A DNA stretch of 35,843 bases from Bacillus haikouensis (GTDB lineage Bacteria > Bacillota > Bacilli > Bacillales > Bacillaceae_B): contig NZ_JABMCR010000009.1 of assembly GCF_013179555.1 (NCBI RefSeq), positions 1 to 35,843 on the forward strand, written 5' to 3'. Shown in pieces: positions 16,101-25,045 of this stretch. The notes beneath the pieces were generated by a model, which saw only the letters and a program-made list of their open reading frames with translations, did no database searches and was not told where the DNA came from. The translations under genes and the position numbers were made by a program. The stretch's first letter is position 1, and the number at the start of each line of letters is the position of its first letter.

Positions 16101-17150
16101 TCATTTAACTTGGCCATCCTTTTTGTCATGCTTCATCCATAGAAGCACCAAGAATAATAAACTCAAATATCCAAACAATGGGTACAAATAAGATAACAAT
16201 TCACTGTATTCAAAAAAACTCAGGGAATAAATGATCATGAAAATCCCACTGAATGTCGCGATAGACGGACCTCTCCAATAACCCGCAAGCTGTTTCTCCA
16301 ATCCGAATACCCCGCCGATGACTGAAGTGAATATTTCACCGAAAATAATCAAAATGTAAAGATAATAAAATCCTGCCACAAAGGATTTCATCACGACAGC
16401 CATCGGAATTTCATATATAGTCACATCCGGTATCATGACAAGGGTCATATGGCTGGAAATAAGGATCAACGTCAAAAAGAATCCCCCGAGATATCCCCCA
16501 TATTTAATCACCTGACGATCCTTCACTTCGCTCGCGACCGGGACGAGAACAGCTTGGGCCATTGCTAAATTAAAGGCAACATAGGAAAATGGGGCAACAA
16601 CCGACTTCCATCCATCGTCTACAGGAGGTATAGTCAAAAATGCCTCTAAGAACCGGGCGTCTGTTACAGAATACATCATTAAAAAAAGGTTAAAAACAAT
16701 CATGATCGGCACAACAATAGTATTCACGGCAAAAAGGCCCTTCATCCCGACCATCATAGTAATGAAACCGAGCAAAATCGTCAATAAGACACCAAGCTGT
16801 TTGGGCATCAACAGTTGCTCCTCGAACACTGCGCCTGCTCCTGAAAGCATGACGGCAGAAACGCCGATCAACATAATCATCATTGTGATATTCATGAATT
16901 TAGAAAACCATTTCCCAAATAAGTATTCGTTAAACTGTTCAAAGGATTTCGCTTTCAAATCATGTGACTTAAGCATGATTTTCGTTCCCATCGTAACGAA
17001 TAGATAACCACTAAATAAAATGGCTATAAAGCCTATAAACCCAAACCGGGTGAAAAATTCTACGATCTCTCTTCCTGTGGCAAACCCTGCACCTATCACT
17101 GTTCCGACATATACAGCTGCGATTTGAAATGCCCCTGAAATTTTCTTCAT
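16101..17150 (-). CDS. ykvI: YkvI-like membrane transporter
   Basis: A 349-aa protein with about ten membrane helices. The N-terminal AVYVGTVIGAGFATGREIVEF is the unwound first helix seen in the LeuT/APC-fold group to which YkvI belongs. The substrate is unknown. AGAGGTG lies 5-6 nt before the ATG. In B. subtilis, ykvI lies directly beside queC; here it lies about 15 kb away on the same strand, part of the shuffled but recognisable neighbourhood. Confidence 0.82.
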   Translation of the reverse strand: MKKISGAFQIAAVYVGTVIGAGFATGREIVEFFTRFGFIGFIAILFSGYLFVTMGTKIMLKSHDLKAKSFEQFNEYLFGKWFSKFMNITMMIMLIGVSAVMLSGAGAVFEEQLLMPKQLGVLLTILLGFITMMVGMKGLFAVNTIVVPIMIVFNLFLMMYSVTDARFLEAFLTIPPVDDGWKSVVAPFSYVAFNLAMAQAVLVPVASEVKDRQVIKYGGYLGGFFLTLILISSHMTLVMIPDVTIYEIPMAVVMKSFVAGFYYLYILIIFGEIFTSVIGGVFGLEKQLAGYWRGPSIATFSGIFMIIYSLSFFEYSELLSYLYPLFGYLSLLFLVLLWMKHDKKDGQVK

Positions 17151-17281
17151 CCTCTCACCTCTTACCTCTTCTACTTCACTTTATGTACAAGCAAAAGAAT
17201 TCAGAAGCAAATGACAATATATTACCTTTTTCAACTTGAAGAACTTATATAGGGATTATCACTACTCAATCCAACCATACT

Positions 17282-17312
17282 AAAAAAGCAGCCAAACAGC
17301 GGCTGCTTTTTT
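17282..17312 (-). terminator. Intrinsic terminator of the M3 oligoendopeptidase gene
   Basis: AAAAAAGCAGCC (17282-17293) and GGCTGCTTTTTT (17301-17312) form a 12-bp stem with a 7-nt loop and tracts on both sides, 4 bp beyond the stop at 17316. Confidence 0.88.
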
Positions 17313-17315
17313 ACC

Positions 17316-19010
17316 TTATAAGTTCTTATCATCAACATCGTTTAACCATTGTTCAATCGGTTCAATTACCTTTTCGACTGCTCCTTCATTGAAAGGGGAG
17401 TCCAGTCCTGCCGAAGATACAAGACCTGTAAATGAAAGACTTCCACCCAATTTACACAGATCCACATATTGTGCCCAGGCTTTATCTTGGTTTTCGTTCA
17501 TTTTCACCCAGAACTGGAATGCGCAGATCTGAGCCAGGGTATAATCAATATAATAAAACGGGGTGGTATAAATGTGAGATTGACGTTGCCAGAAGCCGCC
17601 CGTTTCCAGATAATCTACTCCTTCATAATCCCTGCCGGGTAAGTATTCTTTCTCAATACTTCGCCATGCTTCGTTTCTTTCTTCAGGAGATGCTTCGGGA
17701 TTCTCATATACAAAATGCTGAAATTCATCCACTGCGACACCATATGGGAGGAATTGAAGAGCATCACTTAAATGTGAAAACTTATATTTTTCCGTGTCTT
17801 CCTTGAAGAAAAGATCCATCCACGGCCATGTAAAAAACTCCATACTCATGGAATGGATCTCACAAGCTTCGTAAGTTGGCCACTGGTATTCAGGAATATC
17901 AAATCCCCTGCTGCTGTACACCTGGAAAGCATGACCTGCCTCGTGTGTGAGGACATCTATATCCCCAGAAGTCCCGTTGAAATTGGAAAAGATAAAAGGA
18001 GATTCATAATTTGCAATATATGTGCAATACCCCCCTCCGGCTTTGCCCCGTTTCGCCTCGAGATCCATTAAATTACGCTCTATCATAAAATGAAAAAATT
18101 CCTTCGTTTCCTTCGACAGGTCTTCGTACATCTTTTTGCCATTATCAATGATGAATTGTGGATCCCCTTTAGGCGCTGCATTTCCTGAAGTGAATTTAAA
18201 CCCTTCATCATAAAACTTCATGCTTTCTATGCCGAGTCTTTCTGATTGTCTTTTTTTCAGTGTCTTCACTAATGGAACAACATGATTCTTGACACCTTCC
18301 CGAAACACTTTAACCATTTCAGGGGTATAATCGGTTCTGGTCATACGGTAATAGCCGAGTTCCACGAAATTCCTATAACCCAAGGTAACGGCAATCTTAT
18401 GGCGGAGCTTGACAAGTTCATCGAAAATGCGATCTAACTCCTCTTGGTTTTCTTCGAAGAAACGAACAGAAGCCAGTGAAGCCTCCTTCCGAGTCTCCCT
18501 GTTCACCGATTGAGTGAAGGGCCCCATTTGGGCAAGCGTTCTTTCTTCTCCTTGAAAGGATATCTTTGCTGAAGCCATTAGCTTCGTGTATTGAGATGAA
18601 AGTTTATTTTCCTGTTGAAGCAGCTCAACCACTTCTGGTGAAAAGGTTTTAATTTCACTTTCAGCCAGTGAGAATAGTTGTTTTCCCCAACGCTGTTCCA
18701 ATTCTTTTCGAAATGATGAATTCAGGAGTTCTTTATAATATCCAGTGACCAGCCCTTGGACTTCAGGTAAAATTTCATCTAGATAATCCTGCTCCTCTTT
18801 ATAAAAATCATCGTTCGTGTCAATAGAATGGCGGATATAGCAGATGTTCTGCATTGTATCAAAGTCAAGGCGAATATCATTTATCCGATCGATTGCAGAA
18901 ACTTGATCATCCGCTGTATCTGCTTGTTTGAAATCAGCCAGTGCATTCGTAAATTCCTTCTTTATCCCATTCAAATCCGGACGTTCATATGTAAACTGTT
19001 CAAATTTCAT
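17316..19010 (-). CDS. M3 family oligoendopeptidase (PepF-like)
   Basis: A 564-aa cytosolic zinc metallopeptidase that cleaves short peptides. The zinc motif HEAGH lies at residues 356-360, and the third ligand Glu is about residue 384 in CEIHSMSMEFF. The substrate-facing loop HIYTTPFYYIDYTLAQ follows near residue 490. The length and the compact N terminus fit the shorter PepF-type M3 subgroup rather than the roughly 670-aa B. subtilis PepF. GGGGGAA lies 5 nt before the ATG. Single-gene unit. Confidence 0.92.
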   Translation of the reverse strand: MKFEQFTYERPDLNGIKKEFTNALADFKQADTADDQVSAIDRINDIRLDFDTMQNICYIRHSIDTNDDFYKEEQDYLDEILPEVQGLVTGYYKELLNSSFRKELEQRWGKQLFSLAESEIKTFSPEVVELLQQENKLSSQYTKLMASAKISFQGEERTLAQMGPFTQSVNRETRKEASLASVRFFEENQEELDRIFDELVKLRHKIAVTLGYRNFVELGYYRMTRTDYTPEMVKVFREGVKNHVVPLVKTLKKRQSERLGIESMKFYDEGFKFTSGNAAPKGDPQFIIDNGKKMYEDLSKETKEFFHFMIERNLMDLEAKRGKAGGGYCTYIANYESPFIFSNFNGTSGDIDVLTHEAGHAFQVYSSRGFDIPEYQWPTYEACEIHSMSMEFFTWPWMDLFFKEDTEKYKFSHLSDALQFLPYGVAVDEFQHFVYENPEASPEERNEAWRSIEKEYLPGRDYEGVDYLETGGFWQRQSHIYTTPFYYIDYTLAQICAFQFWVKMNENQDKAWAQYVDLCKLGGSLSFTGLVSSAGLDSPFNEGAVEKVIEPIEQWLNDVDDKNL

Positions 19011-19101
19011 CTGAGTTCCCCCTTTTCAAAATCCATATATAGTATTCGACTTGTCATATGGATTCTCCTGTATTTCGGAAGAATTTCATCTTTACAGACA
19101 A

Positions 19102-19132
19102 AAAAAAGAGCCTTCCTTCAAAAAGGCTCTTT
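19102..19132 (-). terminator. Intrinsic terminator of mhqR
   Basis: AAAGAGCCTT (19105-19114) and AAGGCTCTTT (19123-19132), a perfect 10-bp stem followed on the minus strand by TTTTTTTTGTC. It lies just beyond the mhqR stop. Confidence 0.88.
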
Positions 19133-19139
19133 AAAGAAA

Positions 19140-19589
19140 TCAATATGATAAGTCCTTGATTGATAATCCCAGCTTCTTCACAAGATTAATTGCGTCATCT
19201 TTTTCTTCCGGTGAAAGAGCAGACATCAATTCATGGATTCTGGCTTCATGATTAGGGAAAATCCGGTCAATCAGGCTTCTGCCGGTTTCTGAAATCTGTG
19301 CATAGGTAACACGTCGGTCTTTTGGGCAGGCAACTCGCTTCAGGTACCCTTTTTGTTCGAGTTTATCCACCACGTAGGTGATACTGCCGGATGCCAGCAA
19401 TATCTTCCCGCCTATTTGCTGAAGAGGCTGGTCTCCTTTATGATAAAGAAGCTCTAACACAGCAAATTCAGTGGGATTCAACCCGTTTTCTTGTATATTC
19501 TTGTTAATCTCTTCGTTTAATGCTTTGTAAGCACGGGAAAGAACGATGAAAAGCTTCAATGATTGCTTTGTGTCCAAGTTTTCCTTCAT
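19140..19589 (-). CDS. mhqR: MhqR-like MarR-family repressor
   Basis: A 149-aa winged-helix regulator. NPTEFAVLELLYHKGDQPLQ, LASGSITYVVDKLEQKGYL and CPKDRRVTYAQI closely follow B. subtilis MhqR, which represses quinone- and catechol-detoxifying dioxygenases and reductases. AAAGGA lies 9 nt before the ATG at 19589; the in-frame ATG at 19598 sits directly on that site and is less likely. None of the known MhqR target genes lies in this window. It lies near spo0E as in B. subtilis. A promoter and an operator-like palindrome precede it. Confidence 0.85.
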   Translation of the reverse strand: MKENLDTKQSLKLFIVLSRAYKALNEEINKNIQENGLNPTEFAVLELLYHKGDQPLQQIGGKILLASGSITYVVDKLEQKGYLKRVACPKDRRVTYAQISETGRSLIDRIFPNHEARIHELMSALSPEEKDDAINLVKKLGLSIKDLSY

Positions 19590-19615
19590 ATTCTTCATTC
19601 CTTTAATTAAACTAA

Positions 19616-19661
19616 TATCTCAGTTTCAAAATATTATACTAGAGTTATGGATTAAAGTCAA
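19616..19661 (-). promoter_or_regulatory. mhqR promoter with overlapping MhqR-operator-like palindrome
   Basis: On the minus strand, TTGACT (19661-19656) and TATAAT (19638-19633) lie exactly 17 bp apart, a near-ideal sigma-A promoter. Directly after the -10 box, positions 19616-19633 read TATCTCAGTTTCAAAATA on the plus strand, matching 13 of 18 bases of the MhqR operator as I recall it (TATCTCGAATTCGAGATA). One half-site is perfect, the other weaker. Autoregulation is inferred. Confidence 0.6.
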
Positions 19662-19689
19662 TCTACCCCCGTATTCATATAGATAATCC

Positions 19690-19727
19690 AAAAACCTCTG
19701 TAAACCCGTTCGGGTTACAGAGGTTTT
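19690..19727 (-). terminator. Terminator-like hairpin downstream of the Spo0E-like gene
   Basis: AAAACCTCTGTAAACCCG and CGGGTTACAGAGGTTTT pair over 17 bp with one bulged A and a 2-nt turn. On the minus strand it ends in TTTTTGG. It lies about 115 bp beyond the stop of the gene at 19842. Confidence 0.7.
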
Positions 19728-19841
19728 CGATTGTAGGATTATTTGTTTGTATTAAAGCTGCAAATTGATGATTGTAATAGTAAGTGGTAGTTCTATGAGG
19801 TCAATGAAGTTATTAATAGGTTTAAGAGGAGAAAGTTTTGA

Positions 19842-20087
19842 TTATGAAGCTGTCTTCTTTAATAAATTTTTTATTACCTGGCTAAACTCATGTGGAATTT
19901 CTTGAATATTCAGGTGATTCATTCGTTTATCACAGTCCTGATATTGATTCAACAGCCGGTCTAATTGCTGACTGCATTCAATGGTTTCATTTGCACCCAA
20001 TCCCAGCCTTTCCCCCAGGGAAATCATTTCAGCACGTTTTTGATTGATTTTCACGATTAACCACTTCTTCTTAAGATACTGACCCAT
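19842..20087 (-). CDS. spo0E: Spo0E-family aspartyl-phosphate phosphatase
   Basis: An 81-aa helical hairpin protein of the kind that dephosphorylates Spo0A~P and so restrains sporulation. The family signature SQQLDRLLNQY lies at residues 39-49 with the SQxLD motif complete, preceded by INQKRAEMISLGERLGL. AAGGAG lies 10 nt before the ATG. B. subtilis spo0E lies in the same order relative to mhqR and the mtn genes, so this is probably its positional counterpart. However, several Spo0E paralogues exist in Bacilli, so the exact target is not certain. Confidence 0.82.
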   Translation of the reverse strand: MGQYLKKKWLIVKINQKRAEMISLGERLGLGANETIECSQQLDRLLNQYQDCDKRMNHLNIQEIPHEFSQVIKNLLKKTAS

Positions 20088-20320
20088 TACTAACTAACTC
20101 CTTTTTATTTTGTCTCGTTCAGGCTGTAAATACAACTGAGACCAATAATGAACTGTCGCAGATTATTGTCCCCGATGATACTTTTGCACCTGTTTCTATT
20201 CATTTGGATCTATTAATATGAATGTTACTTAGATAGTATCGCAACTATTAACAGAAAAGTAAATAGATTCGCAAAACAAGACAAAATAACTAGTAATGAC
20301 TGCTTTTTTGACAAAAACCG

Positions 20321-20842
20321 TCAATATTCCCCAGTTGGACCGGAACATGAAATTTCTTTTCCAAAAATGATATATTCATAGGGGACGTTCGGGAAGAATC
20401 CATTGCTTAATTCCGTCCACCCGATTTTTTTATAAAAGTGGATCGCAGCTTCATTATCTTTTCTCGTGGTCAGCAATGCTCTATTTTCCGTTCTGTTTCT
20501 AAGCAATGCAGCCACTAATTCCAGCGCGATTCCACATCTCCGGTATTTGGGGTGGACTCCTAATTCGGCCAGTTCCATACAATCTTCCATCCAGCCCTGA
20601 TCCCTGTGTAAATGCTTCGCCAATAATTCATGATAATACTGGCCTTTTCTTGAAGAATATCCATAAATAAATCCCGCGAGCCTCTGATCTATGACGGCGA
20701 AATATCCCTCAAAATTTGGATATTGAAAATGACGCCTGAATTGTTTTTGCATCTGTAAAGGGTCTGCCCCATAAAGGATTTGGTACAAGTTGAGCATTTT
20801 TATAAGATACTCGCTTTTAATTGTTATTGGAATCAGTTCCAT
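20321..20842 (-). CDS. GNAT family N-acetyltransferase
   Basis: A 173-aa single-domain acetyltransferase. Motif A is ELAELGVHPKYRRCGIALEL (about residues 90-110), with the acetyl-CoA loop RRCGIA, and the C-terminal AAIHFYKKIGWTELSNGF is typical of the fold. The substrate is unknown. AAAGGAG lies 7 nt before the ATG. It lies between spo0E and mtnD without overlap. The 233 bp upstream of spo0E (20088-20320) hold nothing that I can assign. Confidence 0.82.
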   Translation of the reverse strand: MELIPITIKSEYLIKMLNLYQILYGADPLQMQKQFRRHFQYPNFEGYFAVIDQRLAGFIYGYSSRKGQYYHELLAKHLHRDQGWMEDCMELAELGVHPKYRRCGIALELVAALLRNRTENRALLTTRKDNEAAIHFYKKIGWTELSNGFFPNVPYEYIIFGKEISCSGPTGEY

Positions 20843-20982
20843 CGCTAAACTCCTTTCAAGGAGATGGGTAAAACGCTAAATAGGGAGTTATTCTATTTTA
20901 TGCAAACATTATGAGAACGAACACCATTGTCCTTTACCTGCCGAATATAAATTTGCGCTCTGCGGGAAGGGAATTAGACATT

Positions 20983-21022
20983 AAGAAGAGGAGAAAAAGA
21001 CTTTGGCTTTTCTCCTCTTCTT
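20983..21022 (-). terminator. Intrinsic terminator of the mtnWBD operon
   Basis: AAGAAGAGGAGAAAA (20983-20997) and TTTTCTCCTCTTCTT (21008-21022), a perfect 15-bp stem, lie 2 bp beyond the mtnD stop. Confidence 0.82.
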
Positions 21023-21024
21023 AT

Positions 21025-21537
21025 TTAATAAATCGGCACCCAGCCTTCTTTTGTGACAAAGATGCGGATTGCCACCACTTGTTTATCATCACTTAATGTA
21101 AAGTAATGTCGAATATTTTCCGGCACTGAAATTAAATCACCAGGGTCAAGATGGACTTCATAGAAGTTACCGTCTTGACCTTCAATAATGAATACGCCAT
21201 GCCCACTCACGATGAATCTGACTTCATCATCGGTATGATGGTGCTCCTGCTGGAAGTTATTAAGCAGTTCGTCCAGGTTCGGAGTGTTGGCGGATAATGA
21301 AATAACGTCCCAGGACCTATATCCCCTTCTTTCCGAAATCTCTTCTATTTCTTCTCTGAACGTTTCGATGATTGTATTTTTCTCATTATCTGATAAATCA
21401 TATTGCTCTACAAGATTGGGATTTAATTTTGCTATATTCCAGTTTTCATAGATTACACCTTGTTCATGTAAAAAAGAAATAACCTCATTTTGATCTTTCA
21501 CAATTCTTTCTGAGCCATGGATCCTAATAGTTGCCAT
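21025..21537 (-). CDS. mtnD: MtnD, acireductone dioxygenase (ARD)
   Basis: A 170-aa cupin. It oxidises the acireductone 1,2-dihydroxy-3-keto-5-methylthiopentene to 2-keto-4-methylthiobutyrate and formate with Fe2+ (or to a CO-releasing product with Ni2+). The metal ligands are visible as His99, His101 and Glu105 in EHHHTDDEVRF and His144 in ENIRHYF. GGGGGAA lies before the ATG. It lies 18 bp after mtnB and is the last gene of the mtnW-mtnB-mtnD operon. Confidence 0.96.
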   Translation of the reverse strand: MATIRIHGSERIVKDQNEVISFLHEQGVIYENWNIAKLNPNLVEQYDLSDNEKNTIIETFREEIEEISERRGYRSWDVISLSANTPNLDELLNNFQQEHHHTDDEVRFIVSGHGVFIIEGQDGNFYEVHLDPGDLISVPENIRHYFTLSDDKQVVAIRIFVTKEGWVPIY

Positions 21538-21555
21538 AATTAAGATTCCCCCTTT

Positions 21556-22185
21556 TCACGTTTGTAAATTATGAGACTGTAATGATAAAATTTGTAGATG
21601 ATACTGAAATAAAAACTCGCAGGCTTCAAGTAGCTTCTTTGCCTCAAATGTGTTCCTGCCCCATACGGTTATTCCATGATTACGTATCAGCACAGCCCCT
21701 TTATCTCCCCGGATATGCTGTGAAAGCTCTTCAGCCAGGTCTGGGATATGTGCATGATTGCGAATGATGGGGATAGTTAATTCATCATCTTCTCTCCATT
21801 TATCAAATGCTTTGATCAATTCCTGATTTCTGAATGTAACTTCTCCTGCATCCCCATACAACTCGCTTACTACATTATTGGGTACCGTATGTACATGAAG
21901 ACTGCAACCAGCCCCGCTGTTCAGAAAAATTCTGCTGTGCAGCGCTGTTTCGGCCGATGGACGCAGATTCGTTTTTTCCACCGGCTTCCCGTTTCCATCC
22001 ACTAGCAGAAAATCTTCCTCCGTTTTCTTTCGCTTATCTTTACCGCTGGCCGTTACTAGAAAGGTCGTTGGGGACGAACTGACTCTGAGGGCAAGATTTC
22101 CGCTCGTACCCATAAACCAGTCTCGCACGGCAAGCTCTTCTTTCACCTCAGCAAGATCTTCCCACTTCGATTGGTTGACTATCAC
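21556..22185 (-). CDS. mtnB: MtnB, methylthioribulose-1-phosphate dehydratase
   Basis: A 209-aa class II aldolase-type zinc enzyme that dehydrates MTRu-1-P to DK-MTP-1-[13 protein letters not shown] is the phosphate-binding region, [10 protein letters not shown] gives two zinc histidines, [10 protein letters not shown] holds the catalytic Glu, and RNHGITVWG gives the third zinc His. The start is GTG at 22185, with AGGAGG 7 nt upstream. It follows mtnW by 87 bp, where B. subtilis has mtnX. In the pathway MtnB acts before MtnW. Confidence 0.95.
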   Translation of the reverse strand: MIVNQSKWEDLAEVKEELAVRDWFMGTSGNLALRVSSSPTTFLVTASGKDKRKKTEEDFLLVDGNGKPVEKTNLRPSAETALHSRIFLNSGAGCSLHVHTVPNNVVSELYGDAGEVTFRNQELIKAFDKWREDDELTIPIIRNHAHIPDLAEELSQHIRGDKGAVLIRNHGITVWGRNTFEAKKLLEACEFLFQYHLQILSLQSHNLQT

Positions 22186-22272
22186 GCTGGCACCTCCTTC
22201 TTCAGAAACAAATAGACTATCTTAAAGTGTATTAAAACGTTAAAAGGGAATGGTATTGCAAAAAATGCATGT

Positions 22273-23490
22273 TCACCCCCGGGCACTGACCCCCTCTCCC
22301 CATAGCATCAACGCTTTTTTCAATTCGGGTTGTCTTGCTGCAGAATCAGTAAGCGAAATTCCTTCCATTACCGCATCGATAGCCTGAAGAAAGGCTTTTC
22401 CTCCAGCTGCGGCACCATCGGGATGGCCGTGCACACCTCCCCCTGCATTGATGACACAATCTCTGCCAAAGTCTTCAATCAATTGGGGAACCAGAGCAGG
22501 ATGGATGCCTGCCGAAGGAACAGGAAAAGTCTTTTTAAACCGATCTGAGTTCGTCAACTCATCACTGATAGACAGTACTTGTCCTTTTTCTAATGCCACA
22601 CTGCCATAAGGTGACGGGAATAATGAAAAATCAGCTCCTGTCATCCTTAAGAACTTTCCAAGCCATAAAGAATAATCTACACCGTATTGGGGTGAGGCTG
22701 CTGCAGCTCCTGCAAAAGAAGGATGAGCCATGATCGGCAGTCCGATCTCATCATCTTCACGCAGCTCCTGAAGAACATCCAAACCGTAAGAAAACACATT
22801 GAATAACAATGCATCTGCCCCAAGATCCCTTGCCCTTCTTGCTTTTTCCATTAAACCTGAAGTTCTGCCACTCAAATTAACTGCGTAAAGAACCCTTTTC
22901 CCAGTTACTTCATTTACCTCCTGAAGAACGTTTTGGCCTATCTTTATTCTTTCGTCAAAAGGTGTCAGTTCATTGTCAAAAAGGATTTCATCATCTTTTA
23001 CCAGATCTACTCCACCTAATGCCTGAGCCCTCAACTGGTTCTCCAAATAATTCAGGTCTCTGCCGATAATTCCTTTAAAAATGCTCATTAGGAGTGGTCT
23101 CTCAGGTACATTCACTAAATCTCTGATACCGTCAATACCAAATCGGGGTCCCGGGAAACCCCTTTTTAAATCATCGGAAAAACGAATATCCCTTAACTTA
23201 ACCTTGCCGTCAAGCGATAGTTTACCGAACACAGTTGTAAGGATCGCAGGTATATCGTTGGAATAATTCCCTGATGGGTATGCTATTTGAATTTCTGCTG
23301 ATGGAATTTCACCCGCTTCTTTTTCTTTCACTGCCACAACCTTTCCCTTGTATTTCCTTAATTGGTCCTTTTCGAGTAATGGAAGGCCGGTCCATGAACC
23401 GACCGTCAGTCCGAGAGCGATCCCTTCGGCTTTTTCTTGAAATGATCGACTTTTTCCTGTTAATTCGTATGTAGCAATTACTTCTCCCAC
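22273..23490 (-). CDS. mtnW: MtnW, 2,3-diketo-5-methylthiopentyl-1-phosphate enolase (RuBisCO-like protein)
   Basis: A 405-aa form IV RuBisCO-like protein that tautomerises DK-MTP-1-P to its enol form. GVDLVKDDE at residues 160-168 gives the carbamylated lysine (165) and the Mg2+ ligands Asp167 and Glu168. GLTVGSWT lies near residue 30 and [18 protein letters not shown] near the C terminus. It does not fix CO2. The start is GTG at 23490 with AAGGGGG about 8 nt upstream. It is first in the mtnW-mtnB-mtnD operon, behind a SAM-I riboswitch and promoter. The product of MtnW needs a phosphatase (MtnX) before MtnD, and that gene is missing here. Confidence 0.96.
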   Translation of the reverse strand: MGEVIATYELTGKSRSFQEKAEGIALGLTVGSWTGLPLLEKDQLRKYKGKVVAVKEKEAGEIPSAEIQIAYPSGNYSNDIPAILTTVFGKLSLDGKVKLRDIRFSDDLKRGFPGPRFGIDGIRDLVNVPERPLLMSIFKGIIGRDLNYLENQLRAQALGGVDLVKDDEILFDNELTPFDERIKIGQNVLQEVNEVTGKRVLYAVNLSGRTSGLMEKARRARDLGADALLFNVFSYGLDVLQELREDDEIGLPIMAHPSFAGAAAASPQYGVDYSLWLGKFLRMTGADFSLFPSPYGSVALEKGQVLSISDELTNSDRFKKTFPVPSAGIHPALVPQLIEDFGRDCVINAGGGVHGHPDGAAAGGKAFLQAIDAVMEGISLTDSAARQPELKKALMLWGEGVSARG

Positions 23491-23540
23491 TTGAGATACC
23501 CCCTTGCTGGATTATAGGTAAGAAAAACAACAGAAAATAC

Positions 23541-23567
23541 AAAAAACCTCTTCGATAAGAAGAGGTT
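23541..23567 (-). terminator. Riboswitch terminator upstream of mtnW
   Basis: On the minus strand AACCTCTTC-ttatc-GAAGAGGTT is followed by TTTTGTATTTT. It lies between the SAM-I aptamer and the mtnW start, as expected for transcription attenuation. Confidence 0.88.
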
Positions 23568-23578
23568 GTCTATAACTC

Positions 23579-23685
23579 TTTCTTATCTCTCAGCATATGC
23601 CATGCTGCAAGAATTAGCACCGTGCTTGAAAAAGTCGGTTGCCGGGCTTCATAGGGCTGGTCCCTCCGCCTGCTCTTGATAAGAA
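23579..23685 (-). promoter_or_regulatory. SAM-I riboswitch (S-box) controlling mtnW-mtnB-mtnD
   Basis: The minus strand reads TTCTTATCAAGAGCAGGCGG, AGGGACCAGCCCTATGAAGC, CCGGCAACCGAC, GCACGGTGCTAATTC, and closes with GAGAGATAAGAA. P1 pairs TTCTTATC with GATAAGAA, and the kink-turn and AACCG pseudoknot elements are in place. The P3 arm is short. SAM binding favours the downstream terminator, switching the operon off when methionine/SAM is plentiful. Confidence 0.96.
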
Positions 23686-23717
23686 TACCTTAACTATATG
23701 AATGTAATTTCAGTTGG

Positions 23718-23746
23718 ATTATGTCATCATTTTTCAGTTCTGTCAA
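23718..23746 (-). promoter_or_regulatory. Promoter of the mtnW operon
   Basis: On the minus strand, TTGACA (23746-23741) and CATAAT (23723-23718) lie 17 bp apart. The -35 box abuts the mtnE stop codon at 23748. Confidence 0.75.
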
Positions 23747-23747
23747 T

Positions 23748-24926
23748 CTATTTATCGAATAATTTCAAATTTTCAATACGATCTACAGCTTCTTCAATTC
23801 GCTCTATACTTGTCAATAATCCAACGCGCACATAGCCTTCCCCATGTTCGCCAAACCCTACGCCAGGTGCTACTGCGACTTTGATCTCCTTGAGCAGTAA
23901 GTCTGCAAACTCAACCGAGGAGAAACCTGTTGGAACTTTTAGCCACGCAAAGAATGAACCCGCAGGTGCATTAACATCCCAGCCAATCCTTTGCAGGCCG
24001 TCTATCAACGTTTTTCTTCTTCTTTCATACATCGCAACTAATTCATCCACACACTTTTGCGGGCCGAGCAGCGCTGTCACCGCAGCTTCCTGAATAGCTC
24101 CGAATAGACTTACATACAAATGATCCTGGAGAATATTGAGTGCTTCGATTACACTTTTGTTTCCAACAGCGAACCCTATTCTCCACCCTGCCATGTTATA
24201 GGTTTTGGACAAAGTGTAAATTTCAATGCCCACGTCCTTCGCTCCATCAGTTTCAAGGAAACTGACCGGTTTACGGCCTTCGAAACCAATTGCACCATAT
24301 GCAAAATCATGCACGATACACATATCATGTTTGCTTGCAACCGAAACCGTATCCCTGAAAAATTCATGGGATGCAACAGCCCCAGTAGGGTTATTAGGGT
24401 AGTTTAGGAACATGAGTTTCGCTTTCTGAAAATCTTCTTCTGGAATCGAGTCATAATCCGGAAGGAAATGATTATCTTCTTCCAACGGCATTTTGACCAT
24501 CTCCGCCCCTGAAAGCGATACGCCTGATAAATAATCGGGATACCCCGGATCCGGTACCAAAACCTTATCCCCTGGATTTAAAAGTACCTGGGGGATTTCC
24601 ACAAGACCGGCTTTTCCACCGAATAACACAGCAACCTCATCATCCGGGTTAATGTCCACACCATATTCCCGTTTATAAAAAGCAGCTATGGCTTCCTTGA
24701 AGGAAGTCTGTCCCCTGAAAGGAGAATATTTATGATTTCCTGGTGATTTAACTGCTTCCCTCATTGCCTCTACTATATGCGGAGGGGTAGGCTGATCCGG
24801 ATTTCCCTGCCCCAAATTTATGACGTCATGCCCTTCGTTTACCACTTTTTGGACTTTTTCAGTCAAGGATGCAAAAAATTGCTTAGGCAGTTCCTGGACT
24901 CTTTCTGCTTGTTTATAGATTTTCAT
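23748..24926 (-). CDS. mtnE: MtnE-like methionine-salvage aminotransferase
   Basis: A fold-type I PLP aminotransferase of about 392 aa. MtnE transaminates 2-keto-4-methylthiobutyrate to methionine, the last salvage step. NLGQGNPDQPTPP marks the N terminus, FLNYPNNPTGAV the PLP region, and the Schiff-base Lys lies in YTLSKTYNMAGWRIG at about residue 241. Two ATGs in a row begin the frame (24929 and 24926); AGGTG is better spaced for the second. It lies upstream of mtnW but has no riboswitch of its own, and is divergent from mtnU with 119 bp between them. The B. subtilis gene ykrV/mtnE lies at the same place. Confidence 0.88.
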   Translation of the reverse strand: MKIYKQAERVQELPKQFFASLTEKVQKVVNEGHDVINLGQGNPDQPTPPHIVEAMREAVKSPGNHKYSPFRGQTSFKEAIAAFYKREYGVDINPDDEVAVLFGGKAGLVEIPQVLLNPGDKVLVPDPGYPDYLSGVSLSGAEMVKMPLEEDNHFLPDYDSIPEEDFQKAKLMFLNYPNNPTGAVASHEFFRDTVSVASKHDMCIVHDFAYGAIGFEGRKPVSFLETDGAKDVGIEIYTLSKTYNMAGWRIGFAVGNKSVIEALNILQDHLYVSLFGAIQEAAVTALLGPQKCVDELVAMYERRRKTLIDGLQRIGWDVNAPAGSFFAWLKVPTGFSSVEFADLLLKEIKVAVAPGVGFGEHGEGYVRVGLLTSIERIEEAVDRIENLKLFDK

Positions 24927-25045
24927 CATTTCACCTACTTCATTTTTAGAAAATTATTTACTTTCAAATTCTAGTCACAAATGATATAACGTAAAGTAAT
25001 GATTGTAAAGTGAAAATTTATATTTCTGGCAGAAGAGGTGTTAAT

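Noticed and set aside
17432-17806. 124-codon plus-strand ORF antisense to the oligoendopeptidase
   Set aside because: Overlaps a well-supported M3 peptidase gene in full and has no plausible ribosome binding site or domain.
22186-22272. Possible degraded mtnX remnant
   Set aside because: The 87 bp contain stops in the relevant frames and no trace of the HAD motif DFDGT, so there is no remnant to annotate.
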